From: an uncultured Prochlorococcus sp.
Lineage (GTDB): Bacteria; Cyanobacteriota; Cyanobacteriia; PCC-6307; Cyanobiaceae
Direction: 5' to 3'
Assembly (NCBI GenBank): GCA_902520485.1
Contig: CABYNZ010000002.1
Coordinates: 26,879 to 90,878, forward strand
DNA: 64,000 nt
Shown: positions 48,184-58,136 of the stretch, in pieces
Layout: each line of letters begins with the position of its first letter
Position numbering within the stretch: position 1 is the first letter of the stretch
The notes under the pieces: generated by a model
What the model saw: only the letters and a program-made list of their open reading frames with translations
What the model was told of the DNA's origin: nothing
Database searches by the model: none
Translations under genes and position numbers: made by a program

Positions 48184-48429
48184 TTTTATTTATTAAAGTA
48201 ATAACAAAGAAGTCCTTTTATAAAAGTGGGATTTCAACAGATTGATAATTTTTTGACTTAGCAATCAAACAAATTCTAGTATTTATTTAAGTTTTTTATG
48301 CTTTTCCCAAACTTTGAGAAGGAAAAGTTTTTAAATTTTTGGAATATATCTTTTTAGTAATTAAAACTTATAAATCTAAGAGTTTTATAAATATAATCAA
48401 ATTCAACATTTTTGAATGTTTATTGTATT

Positions 48430-48570
48430 TCAGGAGCTATCCTTATTTATTTCTGTTAAAGCTCTTCTACCTTCCTTAAGGGTTCTTAAGACGAGCCAGG
48501 TTAGAGAAGAAATCATAAGGATGGTAAGTGTAATTAGAGAAATATGGGTTGTATCAATATTGTTCTCCAA
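48430..48570 (-). CDS. Small membrane protein (46 aa)
   Basis: 46 residues starting with TTG, with AAGGA 11 bp upstream. Helix LITLTILMISSLTWLVL followed by a basic/polar tail (RTLKEGRRALTEINKD). I prefer this over the longer opposite-strand frame (48416-48598), which has no ribosome site and no protein-like tail. Confidence 0.5.
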   Translation of the reverse strand: MENNIDTTHISLITLTILMISSLTWLVLRTLKEGRRALTEINKDSS

Positions 48571-48608
48571 TTTTTTTAAATTCCTTATGAGTCTTTAATT
48601 CAAAAAAT

Positions 48609-48791
48609 TCAAACGTCTGATCTAGAGTAAGCAGGTATTAGCATTCCACCATCTTGATCGTCATTATTGTCATCATCAAACCCACCCCCCAGAAGTAATT
48701 CAATAATAACAAGTACAGCTACTGGATAAATGCACCATAATATCGCTGTAAAAGGGCTTACTGAGGAAGAAGCTGAGTAAAATTCTGTCAT
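48609..48791 (-). CDS. Small membrane protein with acidic tail (60 aa)
   Basis: 60 residues: hydrophobic helix (AILWCIYPVAVLVIIELLL), then GGGFDDDNNDDQDGGMLIPAY. The tail motif DDQDGG recurs in the 49928 product. The acidic loop could bind Ca2+. No known family. Confidence 0.6.
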   Translation of the reverse strand: MTEFYSASSSVSPFTAILWCIYPVAVLVIIELLLGGGFDDDNNDDQDGGMLIPAYSRSDV

Positions 48792-49074
48792 AAATTGATA
48801 CTAATCTAAAGAAACAACAATTGTGGATACTCTAGGTAGTAATTTATTCAATATTTCTAAAAATATTTTTTAAAAACTTTTCTCTTTAGCACGAATAGAT
48901 CTTTGGTATGTATTGATATTTTTATTCTTAAAATCAATTTGAATAATAATTTTTTGAACCTACTGAGCAACTAATAATGACATAATGAATCTCGCGATTG
49001 TTATTTTTTATACTTAACCATAATTGTACAATTTTGATTCAAAAACTATTATTTATCTTGATTTTATAAATTCT

Positions 49075-49206
49075 ATGTTTTCTTTCACTTTTGATCCTTT
49101 GGCTGCGATATTTGGTATATCAGGAATTGTAGGCTTCTTTTTCTTCGTTTCTGCTGCTAGGGGAACTTCCAGTATCAATACAAAACCAAAAAAGGAATTA
49201 GATTAG
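49075..49206 (+). CDS. Small membrane protein (43 aa)
   Basis: 43 residues from the ATG at 49075 (MFSFTFDPLAAIFGISG). Hydrophobic helix IFGISGIVGFFFFVSA, basic tail. A longer frame to 49024 exists, but its start has no ribosome site. Confidence 0.5.
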   Translation: MFSFTFDPLAAIFGISGIVGFFFFVSAARGTSSINTKPKKELD

Positions 49207-49270
49207 AACTTATTGTCTCAGAAAACTAAATTGAAATTTTAAATTTAGTTTTTAAAAGGCCTTTTAATTA

Positions 49271-49441
49271 TTACTTATTCCATTGTTTAGAAATAAATTC
49301 AAGAAAATCTTTTAGATCCTCTTCAGGACAATTTGTTTGTTTTTGTAAATCGATGCAAATTTGCTTAATATTTTCAAAGGCCTTTTTTACTATTTCGTTT
49401 TTTTTAATAACCTCAAAATATTCTTGATCAGTAAAAGGCAT
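49271..49441 (-). CDS. Small helical protein (56 aa)
   Basis: 56 residues, mixed charge (FTDQEYFEVIKKNEIVKK; EEDLKDFLEFISKQWNK), two Cys. ATG start. No known family. Confidence 0.5.
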   Translation of the reverse strand: MPFTDQEYFEVIKKNEIVKKAFENIKQICIDLQKQTNCPEEDLKDFLEFISKQWNK

Positions 49442-49532
49442 AATATTAGTTCCCTTCTTGAAAATTATTTATTAACCATATTTTATCTACATTGACTTAA
49501 CAGTAAAGAAGAAAAAATCTTTTTTCTTGAAT

Positions 49533-49808
49533 TTAGCTACCCAATCGATAATGTTTTTTAATACTTTTGGTTACTTCCCATTCGCAGTTAAGTCCAGCAG
49601 GAAACTCAACTAGATCTCCAGCTTTAATCACGTAAATGTCACCGTTTTGGGTACTTATTTTCGCTTGACCTTCAATAATTAAGCAAATTTCCTTATCATC
49701 GTAATTCCATTTAAATTTGCTTGGATCACATTCCCAAATAGGCCAACTTTTTATTCCATACTGAATTATTACGCTTGCACTACAGGGGGAAGTTATAAGA
49801 ACTTTCAC
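49533..49808 (-). CDS. Cupin (DUF861-like, 91 aa)
   Basis: 91 residues with WPIWECDPSKFKWNY, then EICLIIEGQAKI and GDLVEFPAGLNCEWEV, the pattern of DUF861/cupin-3 proteins related to ureidoglycolate enzymes. Starts with GTG. Role unknown. Confidence 0.78.
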   Translation of the reverse strand: MKVLITSPCSASVIIQYGIKSWPIWECDPSKFKWNYDDKEICLIIEGQAKISTQNGDIYVIKAGDLVEFPAGLNCEWEVTKSIKKHYRLGS

Positions 49809-49927
49809 GAAATAGTTCGGATGAGTTTTTTCATTTTACAAATAAAAGAAATATTTATTTTCGAGAATGTGTATTTCTTTACTGTCTTTTATTTTTTTTC
49901 GTTTATCATAAAAAAAATTTCTGATCG

Positions 49928-50062
49928 ATGGACGAGCTTTCTGTATTGTCAATTTCGCTATCTATAGCTTCTTTAGGAATATTTTTTTTATTTTTCGCTT
50001 CAAATGATGATGATGACCAAGATGGAGGTAAGTTGATTAAATCATTAGAAAGAATTAATTAA
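49928..50062 (+). CDS. Small membrane protein with acidic tail (44 aa)
   Basis: 44 residues: hydrophobic helix (SVLSISLSIASLGIFFLFF), then DDDDQDGGKLIKSL. The tail motif matches the 48609 product. It converges with the next gene by 4 bp. Confidence 0.55.
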   Translation: MDELSVLSISLSIASLGIFFLFFASNDDDDQDGGKLIKSLERIN

Positions 50063-50181
50063 TTCCAAGTAAATAAAACATTTAATAGAGATTTATAACC
50101 TATAAAGCCTGCATAAATGCAGCTAAAAAAAATAACATAAACTTCCAATGTTCCTAGTCTTTTTTTCTTTAATGTTTTCAT
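50059..50181 (-). CDS. Small membrane protein (40 aa)
   Basis: 40 residues with a basic start (MKTLKKKRLGT) and a hydrophobic helix (YVIFFSCIYAGFIGY). ATG start. Confidence 0.5.
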   Translation of the reverse strand: MKTLKKKRLGTLEVYVIFFSCIYAGFIGYKSLLNVLFTWN

Positions 50182-50258
50182 TGCTTTGAGTGTTTATAGG
50201 ATAATTTTATTTAATTTGATTTTTATTAACATGAGTATTTTTTACATTAACTCAGATA

Positions 50259-51131
50259 TTAAAGAATTATTAATGTCAAGCCAAAAAATAAAAAACAAGT
50301 AAAAAATATTATTTTTTTGGTAACTTCTTTTTCCTCAGTATTGGCAAAAAATAAGGAAATTACTGGAGATATGCTTAATAGAGCCCATCCTACTCCTATG
50401 GGAAGGGTTTTAAACACAACTTGTTGTAGAAATATTCCTACATTTGTTCCAAGAAGTATTGAAATAAAAAAACTTTTTTGTTGTTTTTTGTCTATGTTTT
50501 TTAAGAAAAAATTAATCTTAAATCCTTTTAGACTAATTAAAAAAATTATTGCACCTAATAATCTTATTTCAGTTGTAAGGAAAGGAGATAAATTGCTTTG
50601 AAGGAAAACCATCCTTGATAAAAGACCTCCAAGAACAGCACATAAAACTGATAAAAACGGAAAAGCAAAAATCTTAAAGTTATTTTTTTCTGAGAAAGAG
50701 GAGTTCTCCTCTTTAAAATCGTTACCTTTTCTGAGAATTATGAATAGCGAAATCGTTACTATAAGTATTCCAACCCATGATTTAGTTGTTAAATTTTCAT
50801 TAATAAAAAATTCCCCTGATAAAGCTGCCATTAACGGAGAAAGAGTCTCTATAGATAAAGTTTTTCTTGTGCCAATTGTTTGTAGTGACTTTAAATAGAA
50901 AGTATCACCTAAACCAATACCTATTATTCCACTAATTAGTAGGATAAATATGTTTTTCAATTCAGTTGTAGAACTTAGATTGATAAAAGCAGGTATAAAA
51001 ATTAAAAAAGCTATTATATTTTTTATTAAATTAATATCTGTTGATTTATATTTTTGAGTTTGCGAGCGCCAAATAAAGCACGCATATGTCCAAGATGTAG
51101 CAGCTCCAAAAGCAGAAAGGATTCCAATCAA
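50259..51131 (-). CDS. EamA/DMT-family transporter
   Basis: 290 residues with ten hydrophobic helices in two EamA repeats of five, the layout of drug/metabolite exporters. The substrate cannot be told. Located in the cytoplasmic membrane. It follows a small gene on the same strand. Confidence 0.85.
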   Translation of the reverse strand: MIGILSAFGAATSWTYACFIWRSQTQKYKSTDINLIKNIIAFLIFIPAFINLSSTTELKNIFILLISGIIGIGLGDTFYLKSLQTIGTRKTLSIETLSPLMAALSGEFFINENLTTKSWVGILIVTISLFIILRKGNDFKEENSSFSEKNNFKIFAFPFLSVLCAVLGGLLSRMVFLQSNLSPFLTTEIRLLGAIIFLISLKGFKINFFLKNIDKKQQKSFFISILLGTNVGIFLQQVVFKTLPIGVGWALLSISPVISLFFANTEEKEVTKKIIFFTCFLFFGLTLIIL

Positions 51132-51151
51132 AACGAATAATTTTTAAAATT

Positions 51152-51250
51152 TTATTTTATAAATTGAGTAAATGCTAAAAAGAATACATAAATAAGAATC
51201 AAAATCCCTGGTAAGTACTGAATTAGTGATTTGAAATTATTTTTTTTCAT
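51152..51250 (-). CDS. Membrane micro-protein (32 aa)
   Basis: 32 residues: MKKNNFKSLIQYLPGIL, then a hydrophobic helix. ATG start; no clear ribosome site. Similar in type to the neighbouring micro-genes. Confidence 0.45.
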   Translation of the reverse strand: MKKNNFKSLIQYLPGILILIYVFFLAFTQFIK

Positions 51251-51268
51251 ATTTTTCCAAAAATTATT

Positions 51269-51505
51269 TTAAACAGTTTTTTTATTTGTAGGGTACAAAC
51301 TCTCTAACTTCTTTCTTCTTTGAACTTTCGCATTAATTCTTTCTTCTTTTTCTTTTTTCTTGATCTCATCATTTATCTTATTTTGTCTATATCCAAACCA
51401 AAGTAGAACCCAAATAACAGAAGTTATTAAAAGAAGAGCAGTATATTGACCAGTCATAGGAAAACTGGCCTCAGAATATTTAACGTAAGAAAAAATTAGA
51501 CTCAT
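51269..51505 (-). CDS. Small membrane protein with coiled-coil tail (78 aa)
   Basis: 78 residues: hydrophobic helix (YTALLLITSVIWVLLWFG) then a basic/acidic coiled coil (NDEIKKKEKEERINAKVQRR). Unknown family. Confidence 0.62.
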   Translation of the reverse strand: MSLIFSYVKYSEASFPMTGQYTALLLITSVIWVLLWFGYRQNKINDEIKKKEKEERINAKVQRRKKLESLYPTNKKTV

Positions 51506-51691
51506 TTTATTAAGTTAAAGCATAAAAATAACGACTGTGTTTATTTTTTTAGAAATTTAAAAATTAGTAAATTGCAAATATTAATTATGTAGTTTTAAAT
51601 TCTTTTATTAATTTTTTTTATTGTTTTTGGACTAATTTTTCATTATAACTACTTGCTATTATCAGATTGAAGCATATTAAATAATAAGTTT

Positions 51692-52924
51692 TTGGAACCT
51701 TTTGATTTAGCTGTTGTAGGAGGTGGTGCAGCCGGTTTTATGACAGCAATAACTGCTGCTGAAAATGGAGTAAAAAGAATAATAATTCTTGAAGGCACTT
51801 CAAAACTTATGGAGAAAGTAAGGATTAGTGGAGGGGGAAGATGTAACATCACTAATGCGACATGGATACCGAATGAACTAATTGAGAATTACCCTAGAGG
51901 TGGAATTCAGCTCTTGGAATCATTTAATCGTTTTGCGGCTGGAGATGTATACGATTGGTTTGAGAAAAAAGGTTTAAAATTAAAAATTGAGGAAGATCTA
52001 AGAGTTTTCCCAGTGTCTAATTCTTCTTCAGATGTTATTGATTGTTTGAGAAAAAGTGCTTTATCAAAAAACGTGGATATATTAACAAAATTTTTTGTAA
52101 AAGAAATTGCAAAAACTCCAGATAATATATTCAATATTTTTAGTCTTAAAAAAGCAAAAGTAACTGCAAAAAATATTATTCTTTCAACTGGAGGTAATCC
52201 AAGCGGATATAAATTAGCTCAAAATCTTGGACACACCATTGTTAAACCTGTACCATCGCTTTTTACTTTTTCCACAAAAGAACCAAATTTGGATGAATGT
52301 AGTGGGGTATCGATAAGGGGCATAGATATAGAAATTAATTTAAACAATAAGAATTTTCAAAATAGAGGCGATTTACTAATAACGCATTGGGGGTTTAGTG
52401 GGCCAGCAGTATTAAAACTTTCATCAATTGCAGCAAGGGAACTTTATAGCCAAAAATATAAATTTAATTTAATCATTAAATGGTCTTCTTTAAGTTATGA
52501 GGATTTAAAAGAAAAAATTAATTATTTAAGATTAAATAAAGGCAAGGTGAATCTTATTAATAGTAGACCTGTTCCACTATTAACAAAAAGATTATGGATT
52601 TTTTTATTAAATAAAATAGGTATTGATAAAGAGAAAAAGTGGGCTGATTTACTAGCGGATGAAAGAGAGAAAATGATAAATATTCTAATGAAGGACAAAT
52701 ATATAATTTCGGGCAAAGGTCCATTTGGAGAGGAATTTGTTACTTCTGGAGGCGTAAAAATTAATGAAGTCAATTTTAAAAGTATGGAGAGCTTAATTTG
52801 TCCAGGATTATTTTTTTCTGGAGAAGTTTTAGATGTTGATGGGATCACAGGTGGATTTAATTTTCAACATTGTTGGACAAGTGGATGGATCGCTGGGATG
52901 GCAGTCTCAAAGTTAAAACATTAA
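51692..52924 (+). CDS. HI0933-type FAD-dependent oxidoreductase
   Basis: 410 residues: N-terminal FAD dinucleotide motif DLAVVGGGAAGFMTAI, then the GGGRCNITNA signature of the HI0933/BaiN family, and the C-terminal GITGGFNFQHCWTSGW. Members include BaiN-like reductases. Starts with TTG. The substrate is unknown. Confidence 0.85.
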   Translation: MEPFDLAVVGGGAAGFMTAITAAENGVKRIIILEGTSKLMEKVRISGGGRCNITNATWIPNELIENYPRGGIQLLESFNRFAAGDVYDWFEKKGLKLKIEEDLRVFPVSNSSSDVIDCLRKSALSKNVDILTKFFVKEIAKTPDNIFNIFSLKKAKVTAKNIILSTGGNPSGYKLAQNLGHTIVKPVPSLFTFSTKEPNLDECSGVSIRGIDIEINLNNKNFQNRGDLLITHWGFSGPAVLKLSSIAARELYSQKYKFNLIIKWSSLSYEDLKEKINYLRLNKGKVNLINSRPVPLLTKRLWIFLLNKIGIDKEKKWADLLADEREKMINILMKDKYIISGKGPFGEEFVTSGGVKINEVNFKSMESLICPGLFFSGEVLDVDGITGGFNFQHCWTSGWIAGMAVSKLKH

Positions 52925-52952
52925 GTAACAAATCAATAAGTAACAAATCAAT
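52923..52952. repeat. Tandem 15 bp duplication
   Basis: AAGTAACAAATCAAT occurs twice in a row (52923-52937, 52938-52952), beginning at the stop of the flavoprotein gene. Confidence 0.85.
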
Positions 52953-53040
52953 AAGTTTATCTTTTTTTTATTAAGTATTAGGAGGAAAAAGTTTTTTGAA
53001 GAAACTTTAATTTTAAAGTTTTAATTATTGGTGAAGATTA

Positions 53041-53790
53041 ATGCAGAATCTTGTATCAAAAAAAGAAGAAGAGGAAAGAAGATTAAAAGCTTTAGCAGAA
53101 TATAGGATTTTGGGAACTAAGCCAGAATCATGTTATGACGATATTACAAAAATTGCTGCTACAACCTGTAATGTGCCTATTTCTTTAATGACTTTGGTAG
53201 ACAAAGATAAACAATGGTTTAAATCCAAAATAGGGTTTCAAATATCAGAAACTAGAAGAGATTGGTCTTTTTGTACACATGCAATAAAAGAAAATAGTCC
53301 ATTAATTATTCATGATGCTTTCCAAGATGAAAGATTTATAAATAATCCATTGGTAACTGGAGACCCCAAGATTCGTTTTTATGCAGGTTTTCCCCTTAGA
53401 AATAGTGATGGTAATAAGCTTGGAACTCTTTGTGTAATAGATAGAAAGCCAGGAAATCTAACTACACAACAATTTAATATTATGGAATTATTATCCAAGC
53501 AAATAGTTTCATTTTTAGAGCTAAGAAAAAAGTCATTAAATTTGCTAGATGCATTGTCTAATTTGCATAAACAGGAAGGGATTCTATCTGTATGTTCATA
53601 TTGCAGAGAAGTGAAAAATAATGAGGGAGATTGGATGCATTTAGAAAAATATCTTTCGAAAATTAGTGACATTAGATTCAGTCATGGGGTTTGTGATAGT
53701 TGTATGGAAAAACACTTCCCAGATGTAATCGAAGTATGGAATAAAAAGGATTTTTTTGAAGATGGCCAGAAAAGGTATTTAGAGTCTTAG
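53041..53790 (+). CDS. GAF-domain protein with C-terminal CxxC pairs
   Basis: 249 residues: GAF domain (about residues 20-170; PISLMTLVDKDKQWFKSKIG, FCTHAI, RFYAGFPLRNSDG), then a C-terminal module with CSYC and CDSC that often follows sensor domains (NEGDWMHLEKYLSK; FSHGVCDSC). Likely a ligand- or light-responsive regulator. No output kinase is fused. Confidence 0.85.
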   Translation: MQNLVSKKEEEERRLKALAEYRILGTKPESCYDDITKIAATTCNVPISLMTLVDKDKQWFKSKIGFQISETRRDWSFCTHAIKENSPLIIHDAFQDERFINNPLVTGDPKIRFYAGFPLRNSDGNKLGTLCVIDRKPGNLTTQQFNIMELLSKQIVSFLELRKKSLNLLDALSNLHKQEGILSVCSYCREVKNNEGDWMHLEKYLSKISDIRFSHGVCDSCMEKHFPDVIEVWNKKDFFEDGQKRYLES

Positions 53791-53871
53791 ATTTAATATC
53801 TTGCTTTTAAGTTATTAATTTATTTCTAAACAAATTCTTCATTTGGTGGTTAGGATTGTATAAATTTTGAC

Positions 53872-54363
53872 TTGAACATGTTATTAGGAACTTTATTAAC
53901 AGGTGAAATTGCTAAAAGTGCATTAGTAGCATATGTTCATTATTTAGGAATTATTTTGTGTTTCGGTTCTCTTTTGTTTGAAAGATTGACTCTCAAAGTA
54001 GGTCTTAATAGAAATGAGACGATCTCAATGATAATTGCAGATGTAGTTTATGGTTTGGCAGGAGTTGCAATATTAGTCACTGGGATTTTGCGTGTAAAGT
54101 ATTTTGGTCAAGGAGGTGATTTCTATACAGGTAATCCTGTTTTTTGGATAAAGGTTTCTCTTTATATTATTGTGGGATTACTTTCTTTATACCCAACGAC
54201 AACATATATCCTGTGGGCAATTCCACTAAGTAAGAATAAACTACCTGAAATTTCAGAAAACCTAGTGAAGAGGTTTAGACTAATCATTACCACCGAATTA
54301 GTGGGCTTTGCAACAATACCTTTGTTTGCCACTCTCATGGCTAGAGGTGTAGGTTTAGGTTGA
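53872..54363 (+). CDS. DUF2214 family membrane protein
   Basis: 163 residues, four hydrophobic helices with conserved AYVHYLGIILCFGSLLFERL and ILRVKYFGQGGDFYTGNPVFW. Start is TTG at 53872, or the ATG two codons later. It overlaps the next gene by 4 bp. The role is unknown. Confidence 0.82.
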   Translation: MNMLLGTLLTGEIAKSALVAYVHYLGIILCFGSLLFERLTLKVGLNRNETISMIIADVVYGLAGVAILVTGILRVKYFGQGGDFYTGNPVFWIKVSLYIIVGLLSLYPTTTYILWAIPLSKNKLPEISENLVKRFRLIITTELVGFATIPLFATLMARGVGLG

Positions 54364-54902
54364 AAAATTTATTTTTAGAAAGAAATTGTTTAATAAGTGC
54401 TAACAAAATTTATAGATGGAGTTTAAGTTATAAGATTTCTAAATCTAAAAAAGAGATTATTTTTATTGGTCTAAATCCTTCATTATCAGATGCAGTTTTC
54501 TTGGATAATACAACAAAAAAGATAATTAAAATCTCGAAAAATAATAATTATGGCAAAGTTAAATTAATCAATTTATTTGCTCTTATTTCCAGTAAACCAG
54601 GAAGACTCTTTAATCACAAAAACCCTGTTGGGTATTTAAACAATAATCATATTTATAAAAACTTAAAACACTGGTCTGAAAATAAAAATTGTGATTTATG
54701 GTTAGGTTGGGGTAACAAAGGGAAATTTCTAAATAGAAATAAAAGAATATTAAAAAAAATAATGCAATATAACTCAATCAGAAAAAATAATTTTGATAAT
54801 CCTCTTGGACCGCTTTTAATTAAGAAAACAATCAAAGATAATCCAATACATCCTCTATACTGTTCTGATAATTCCATTCTGAAAGCTTTAAAAACGATTT
54901 AA
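54360..54902 (+). CDS. DUF1643 family protein
   Basis: 180 residues with IFIGLNPSLSDAVFLDNT and VKLINLFALISSKPG, the DUF1643 signature. Very basic. It starts with TTG inside the stop of the DUF2214 gene (TTGA). The function is unknown. Confidence 0.8.
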   Translation: MKNLFLERNCLISANKIYRWSLSYKISKSKKEIIFIGLNPSLSDAVFLDNTTKKIIKISKNNNYGKVKLINLFALISSKPGRLFNHKNPVGYLNNNHIYKNLKHWSENKNCDLWLGWGNKGKFLNRNKRILKKIMQYNSIRKNNFDNPLGPLLIKKTIKDNPIHPLYCSDNSILKALKTI

Positions 54903-54967
54903 TGCAAAGGTTTAAGAGGCAATTAATTTAAACTTATGTTAAAATTACTTTAAGATCCGGTTAAATT

Positions 54968-55096
54968 ATGAGTAACACAAAGCAACTTCAAAAACTTAAA
55001 AACTTAAATGTAAAAGCAGAAAAATGCCTTACAAGAGATGAAGCACAAAAAATATTGACAAAGGCTAATAAGGCTCAGAGTAAAATAAATTTTTAA
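54968..55096 (+). CDS. Small basic helical protein (42 aa)
   Basis: 42 residues (MSNTKQLQKLKNLNVKAEKC, then TRDEAQKILTKANKAQ). ATG start. It resembles a small structural protein. Unknown. Confidence 0.5.
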   Translation: MSNTKQLQKLKNLNVKAEKCLTRDEAQKILTKANKAQSKINF

Positions 55097-55192
55097 ATTT
55101 GATATTTGCTTTTTTTTTAGGAATAATTTATCAAAAAAATTTTACAAATATTTTTCTAATTATTTAGAATTTTTTTATTCTATTTAATTTTG

Positions 55193-55924
55193 ATGGTTTT
55201 TAATATTATTAAAATAAGAAAATCCGATGATAGATTTTTATCAAGAAGAGATTGGCTGCATTCAATGCATTCATTTTCTTTCGCAGAGCATAGAGATCCA
55301 AAATGGGATAATTTTGGAAAAATTAGAGTTATAAACGAAGATATTATTTCTCCTAATGCAGGATTTAACACACATTCTCATGCAAATATGGAAATAATTA
55401 CTGTCGTAACAAAAGGAGTGATAACTCATAGAGACTCTTTAAACAATCTTGGAAAAATTCACAAAGATGAAGTACAAGTTATGTCTGCAGGTACAGGAAT
55501 CTCTCATAGCGAGAAGAATGAAGAAAATGAGAACTGTAAGTTGTTCCAGATTTGGATATACCCTCAAAAAGAAAATATCAAACCTCGATATGATCAAATA
55601 TCATTAAATGAAAAGTTGTGGGACAATCTTATTTTTAATTACAAAGACGGCAAAAATAATAAGCTTTTTCTAAATCAAAGTATCTCTTTATGGCGTTGTA
55701 AATATAAGCCAATTAAAGAAAAAAAATTGCCATTAAAAATCGATAAATATAATTGGATACAAATAATAGAAGGTAATCTTTTATTAAAAAGTAAAGACTC
55801 TAATTCAAATATATTTCTCGAATCTGGAGATGGCTTGGGTTTTGAAGTTAATTATTATGATGATGTTTCTATAGATACGGAAAAAAATTTAGATTTTCTC
55901 TTATTTTCGATGCCTTCCTTATAA
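55193..55924 (+). CDS. Pirin-family protein
   Basis: 244 residues from the upstream TTG or 243 from the ATG. The bicupin metal ligands H62, H64, H106 and E108 (numbering from the TTG) are all present, with FNTHSHANMEIITVV and GTGISHSE. Some pirins are quercetinases; the substrate here is unknown. Confidence 0.88.
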   Translation: MVFNIIKIRKSDDRFLSRRDWLHSMHSFSFAEHRDPKWDNFGKIRVINEDIISPNAGFNTHSHANMEIITVVTKGVITHRDSLNNLGKIHKDEVQVMSAGTGISHSEKNEENENCKLFQIWIYPQKENIKPRYDQISLNEKLWDNLIFNYKDGKNNKLFLNQSISLWRCKYKPIKEKKLPLKIDKYNWIQIIEGNLLLKSKDSNSNIFLESGDGLGFEVNYYDDVSIDTEKNLDFLLFSMPSL

Positions 55925-55937
55925 TTTATCAGTTATT

Positions 55938-56252
55938 TTACCCATCAACTCCTTTATTAAATGCATTTAAGGCTTGCAAAGCCATATTAAGGTGAACTTC
56001 CATAGCACCGAGTGCAATTAAAGAATTTGGTGATTTATCTTTTAGTAAATTTTCTTTTCTTTTTGATAAGTCATTAACTAACTTCTTAGTTGAAACTTCC
56101 CAATTGTTGATTAATTCTTCAAATTCTCTTTTTTCAGGGCTTTCTATTTCTGCTAATTCATCAGAAAAATGAGAATCCTTTTGTGCCTTAAGCATCAAGT
56201 AACTTAATTTTTTATGACTTATTGCTTGAGGTAAATTGTTAGATTCACTCAT
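55938..56252 (-). CDS. Hypothetical helical protein (104 aa)
   Basis: 104 residues, all-helical with charged segments (EIESPEKREFEELINNW; LKDKSPNSLIALGAMEVHLNM). No membrane segment. It looks conserved but I recognise no family. Confidence 0.65.
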   Translation of the reverse strand: MSESNNLPQAISHKKLSYLMLKAQKDSHFSDELAEIESPEKREFEELINNWEVSTKKLVNDLSKRKENLLKDKSPNSLIALGAMEVHLNMALQALNAFNKGVDG

Positions 56253-56368
56253 TGCTAGTGATTAATTTATAGTCAAAATCTAACTAATTAAGTGAATATT
56301 TGCTAGAGGGTAAACGGTTGTGATGACCGACCTGAAAATTACGAAATGATACTTGAACAAAAAATGGA

Positions 56369-57769
56369 TTAATTAACCTTTAATTTTTCACTTATTAGTT
56401 TCTTGAAATAATCTCCACGCTCTTCATAATTTTTAAATTGATCAAAACTAGAGCATGAAGGTGAGAATAATAATGTTCCGGCCTTATTATTTTGTAAATA
56501 ATGAAAAACAAAATTTAAAAGCTCTTTTAGTTCTGAAAATTCAAAAATATTTTTTTTAAATCCTTCATTAATAAGCGCCATTTTTAGGACTTTTGAGCTT
56601 TCTCCAAAAAGGAAAACACATTTAACTTTTTTCTTTAAAACTTTTATCCACTCACTATATTCATTACCTTTTAATCTACCCCCAGCAATGATTATTATTT
56701 GACCTTCAATTGAACTTATTCCCGCAATAGATGAGTCAAAATTTGTAGCTTTACTATCATTAATGATTTCCAGATTATTATTTTTATAAATTGTTTCCAT
56801 CCTATGGGGTAATTGTTTGTACTTAGATAAAGAATCTTTAATCTTCTTGCCAGATAATCCAACTTTTCTTGCTGCTGCAATTACTAATAAAAGATTTTGA
56901 AGATTATGCATTCCTTTTAAAGAAAAATGTTCAAGTTTGAATAATTTCTTCCCTCTCTCAACAATGTACGCTTTTTCATCTATCCAATAATCGCAATGAA
57001 TAAAATTTGATTTATCGAAACTAGTTGTTATCCAAACCCCTCTTGATAGCGAACTGTAGTGATTTCTTAGGTTTTTATCGTCATAATTATAAATTCTAAA
57101 ATCAGATTTTTCTAACAAGCTTTTTTTTATGTTGAAATAGTTTTCAAGTGTTTTATGTCTTTCAAGATGATCTTCTGTGAAGGTTGTCCATATTCCAATA
57201 TTAGGTTTTACTTCTGGAGATATTTCTATTTGATAACTGCTTAATTCAGCTACAACCCAATCAATTTTTTCATGTTTTTTGGAGTGAGCATACTTACATA
57301 AAGGTGTACCAATATTGCCAGCAAAAGGAGCATATAATCCAGTATCACAGAGTATATGGCTTAGTAGATGAGTAACAGTAGTCTTGCCATTAGTGCCAGT
57401 AATACCTATCCAATTTGTGTCTTTTAAAATTTCCCATGCAACATTAATTTCTCCAATTACTTTAATTCCTTTTTTTTTTAATTCAATAATAGTTATATGG
57501 TCATAAGGTATTGATGGACTTACAACAACAGATTCGATTTCTTTCAAAAAAGGTTGAATTTCTTCAAATACAAATTCTTTATTTAGAGAAACTATGATAT
57601 TAAGCTCTTCTAATGATGTTTTTCTTTCTAAGAATTCTATCCCATCTTTACTTTCCCAAACAATTACTCTCTTATTGATGCTTCGCAAATACTTGGCAGC
57701 CCAAAATCCAGATTTACCTAATCCAATTACAAGATTAATATTTCTTTTACTTGAATGATTATCTATCAT
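56369..57769 (-). CDS. murD: UDP-N-acetylmuramoylalanine--D-glutamate ligase
   Basis: 466 residues from the ATG at 57769 (a frame extends to 57817). Rossmann-like N-terminus ([16 protein letters not shown]), P-loop GTNGKTT, and the C-terminal Mur ligase domain (GIKVIGEI and YNYDDKN are between). It adds D-glutamate to UDP-MurNAc-L-Ala in peptidoglycan synthesis. Length is normal. Confidence 0.93.
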   Translation of the reverse strand: MIDNHSSKRNINLVIGLGKSGFWAAKYLRSINKRVIVWESKDGIEFLERKTSLEELNIIVSLNKEFVFEEIQPFLKEIESVVVSPSIPYDHITIIELKKKGIKVIGEINVAWEILKDTNWIGITGTNGKTTVTHLLSHILCDTGLYAPFAGNIGTPLCKYAHSKKHEKIDWVVAELSSYQIEISPEVKPNIGIWTTFTEDHLERHKTLENYFNIKKSLLEKSDFRIYNYDDKNLRNHYSSLSRGVWITTSFDKSNFIHCDYWIDEKAYIVERGKKLFKLEHFSLKGMHNLQNLLLVIAAARKVGLSGKKIKDSLSKYKQLPHRMETIYKNNNLEIINDSKATNFDSSIAGISSIEGQIIIIAGGRLKGNEYSEWIKVLKKKVKCVFLFGESSKVLKMALINEGFKKNIFEFSELKELLNFVFHYLQNNKAGTLLFSPSCSSFDQFKNYEERGDYFKKLISEKLKVN

Positions 57770-57869
57770 TAAATTTATAATTGCATTTATATTAATTGTG
57801 TTTAAAGGGTAATTCAATCATGAGATTTTTCTTCAGTATTTATAGTATTCACCCAAGAAAAGTTAATTA

Positions 57870-58136
57870 ATGGAAGATAATACTGCAAAATATTGGTTCT
57901 CTTGGTTTTATGAAAAGTGGGAGAAAAATGCGCCAGGTGAATTAATTGAACAGGGCTTAACTCCGTCTCAGATTGCTGAGCGATTTGTTAACGAAAACCA
58001 TGATAGTTTTATTCAATTGTCAAAAAAAATTGATGAAAAAAATTATGATGCCTTAACAGAATTTATGAAACTCTCAGAGAGTGAATTACATATCTTGAAG
58101 TATTTTCTAAAGTTAGTAAAAATGAAAAATTTATAA
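57870..58136 (+). CDS. Helical protein (88 aa), paralogue of 47109-47426
   Basis: 88 residues: WFSWFYEKWEKNAPGEL, LTPSQIAERFVNENHDSF, FMKLSESELHILKYF. The same blocks occur in the 47109 product with the same spacing. Divergent from murD. Its stop overlaps the SDR gene by 6 bp (convergent). Confidence 0.65.
   Translation: MEDNTAKYWFSWFYEKWEKNAPGELIEQGLTPSQIAERFVNENHDSFIQLSKKIDEKNYDALTEFMKLSESELHILKYFLKLVKMKNL

Noticed and set aside
48416-48598. Plus-strand frame of 60 codons
   Set aside because: It is the shadow of the 48430-48570 minus-strand membrane protein, which has the ribosome site and a better protein pattern.
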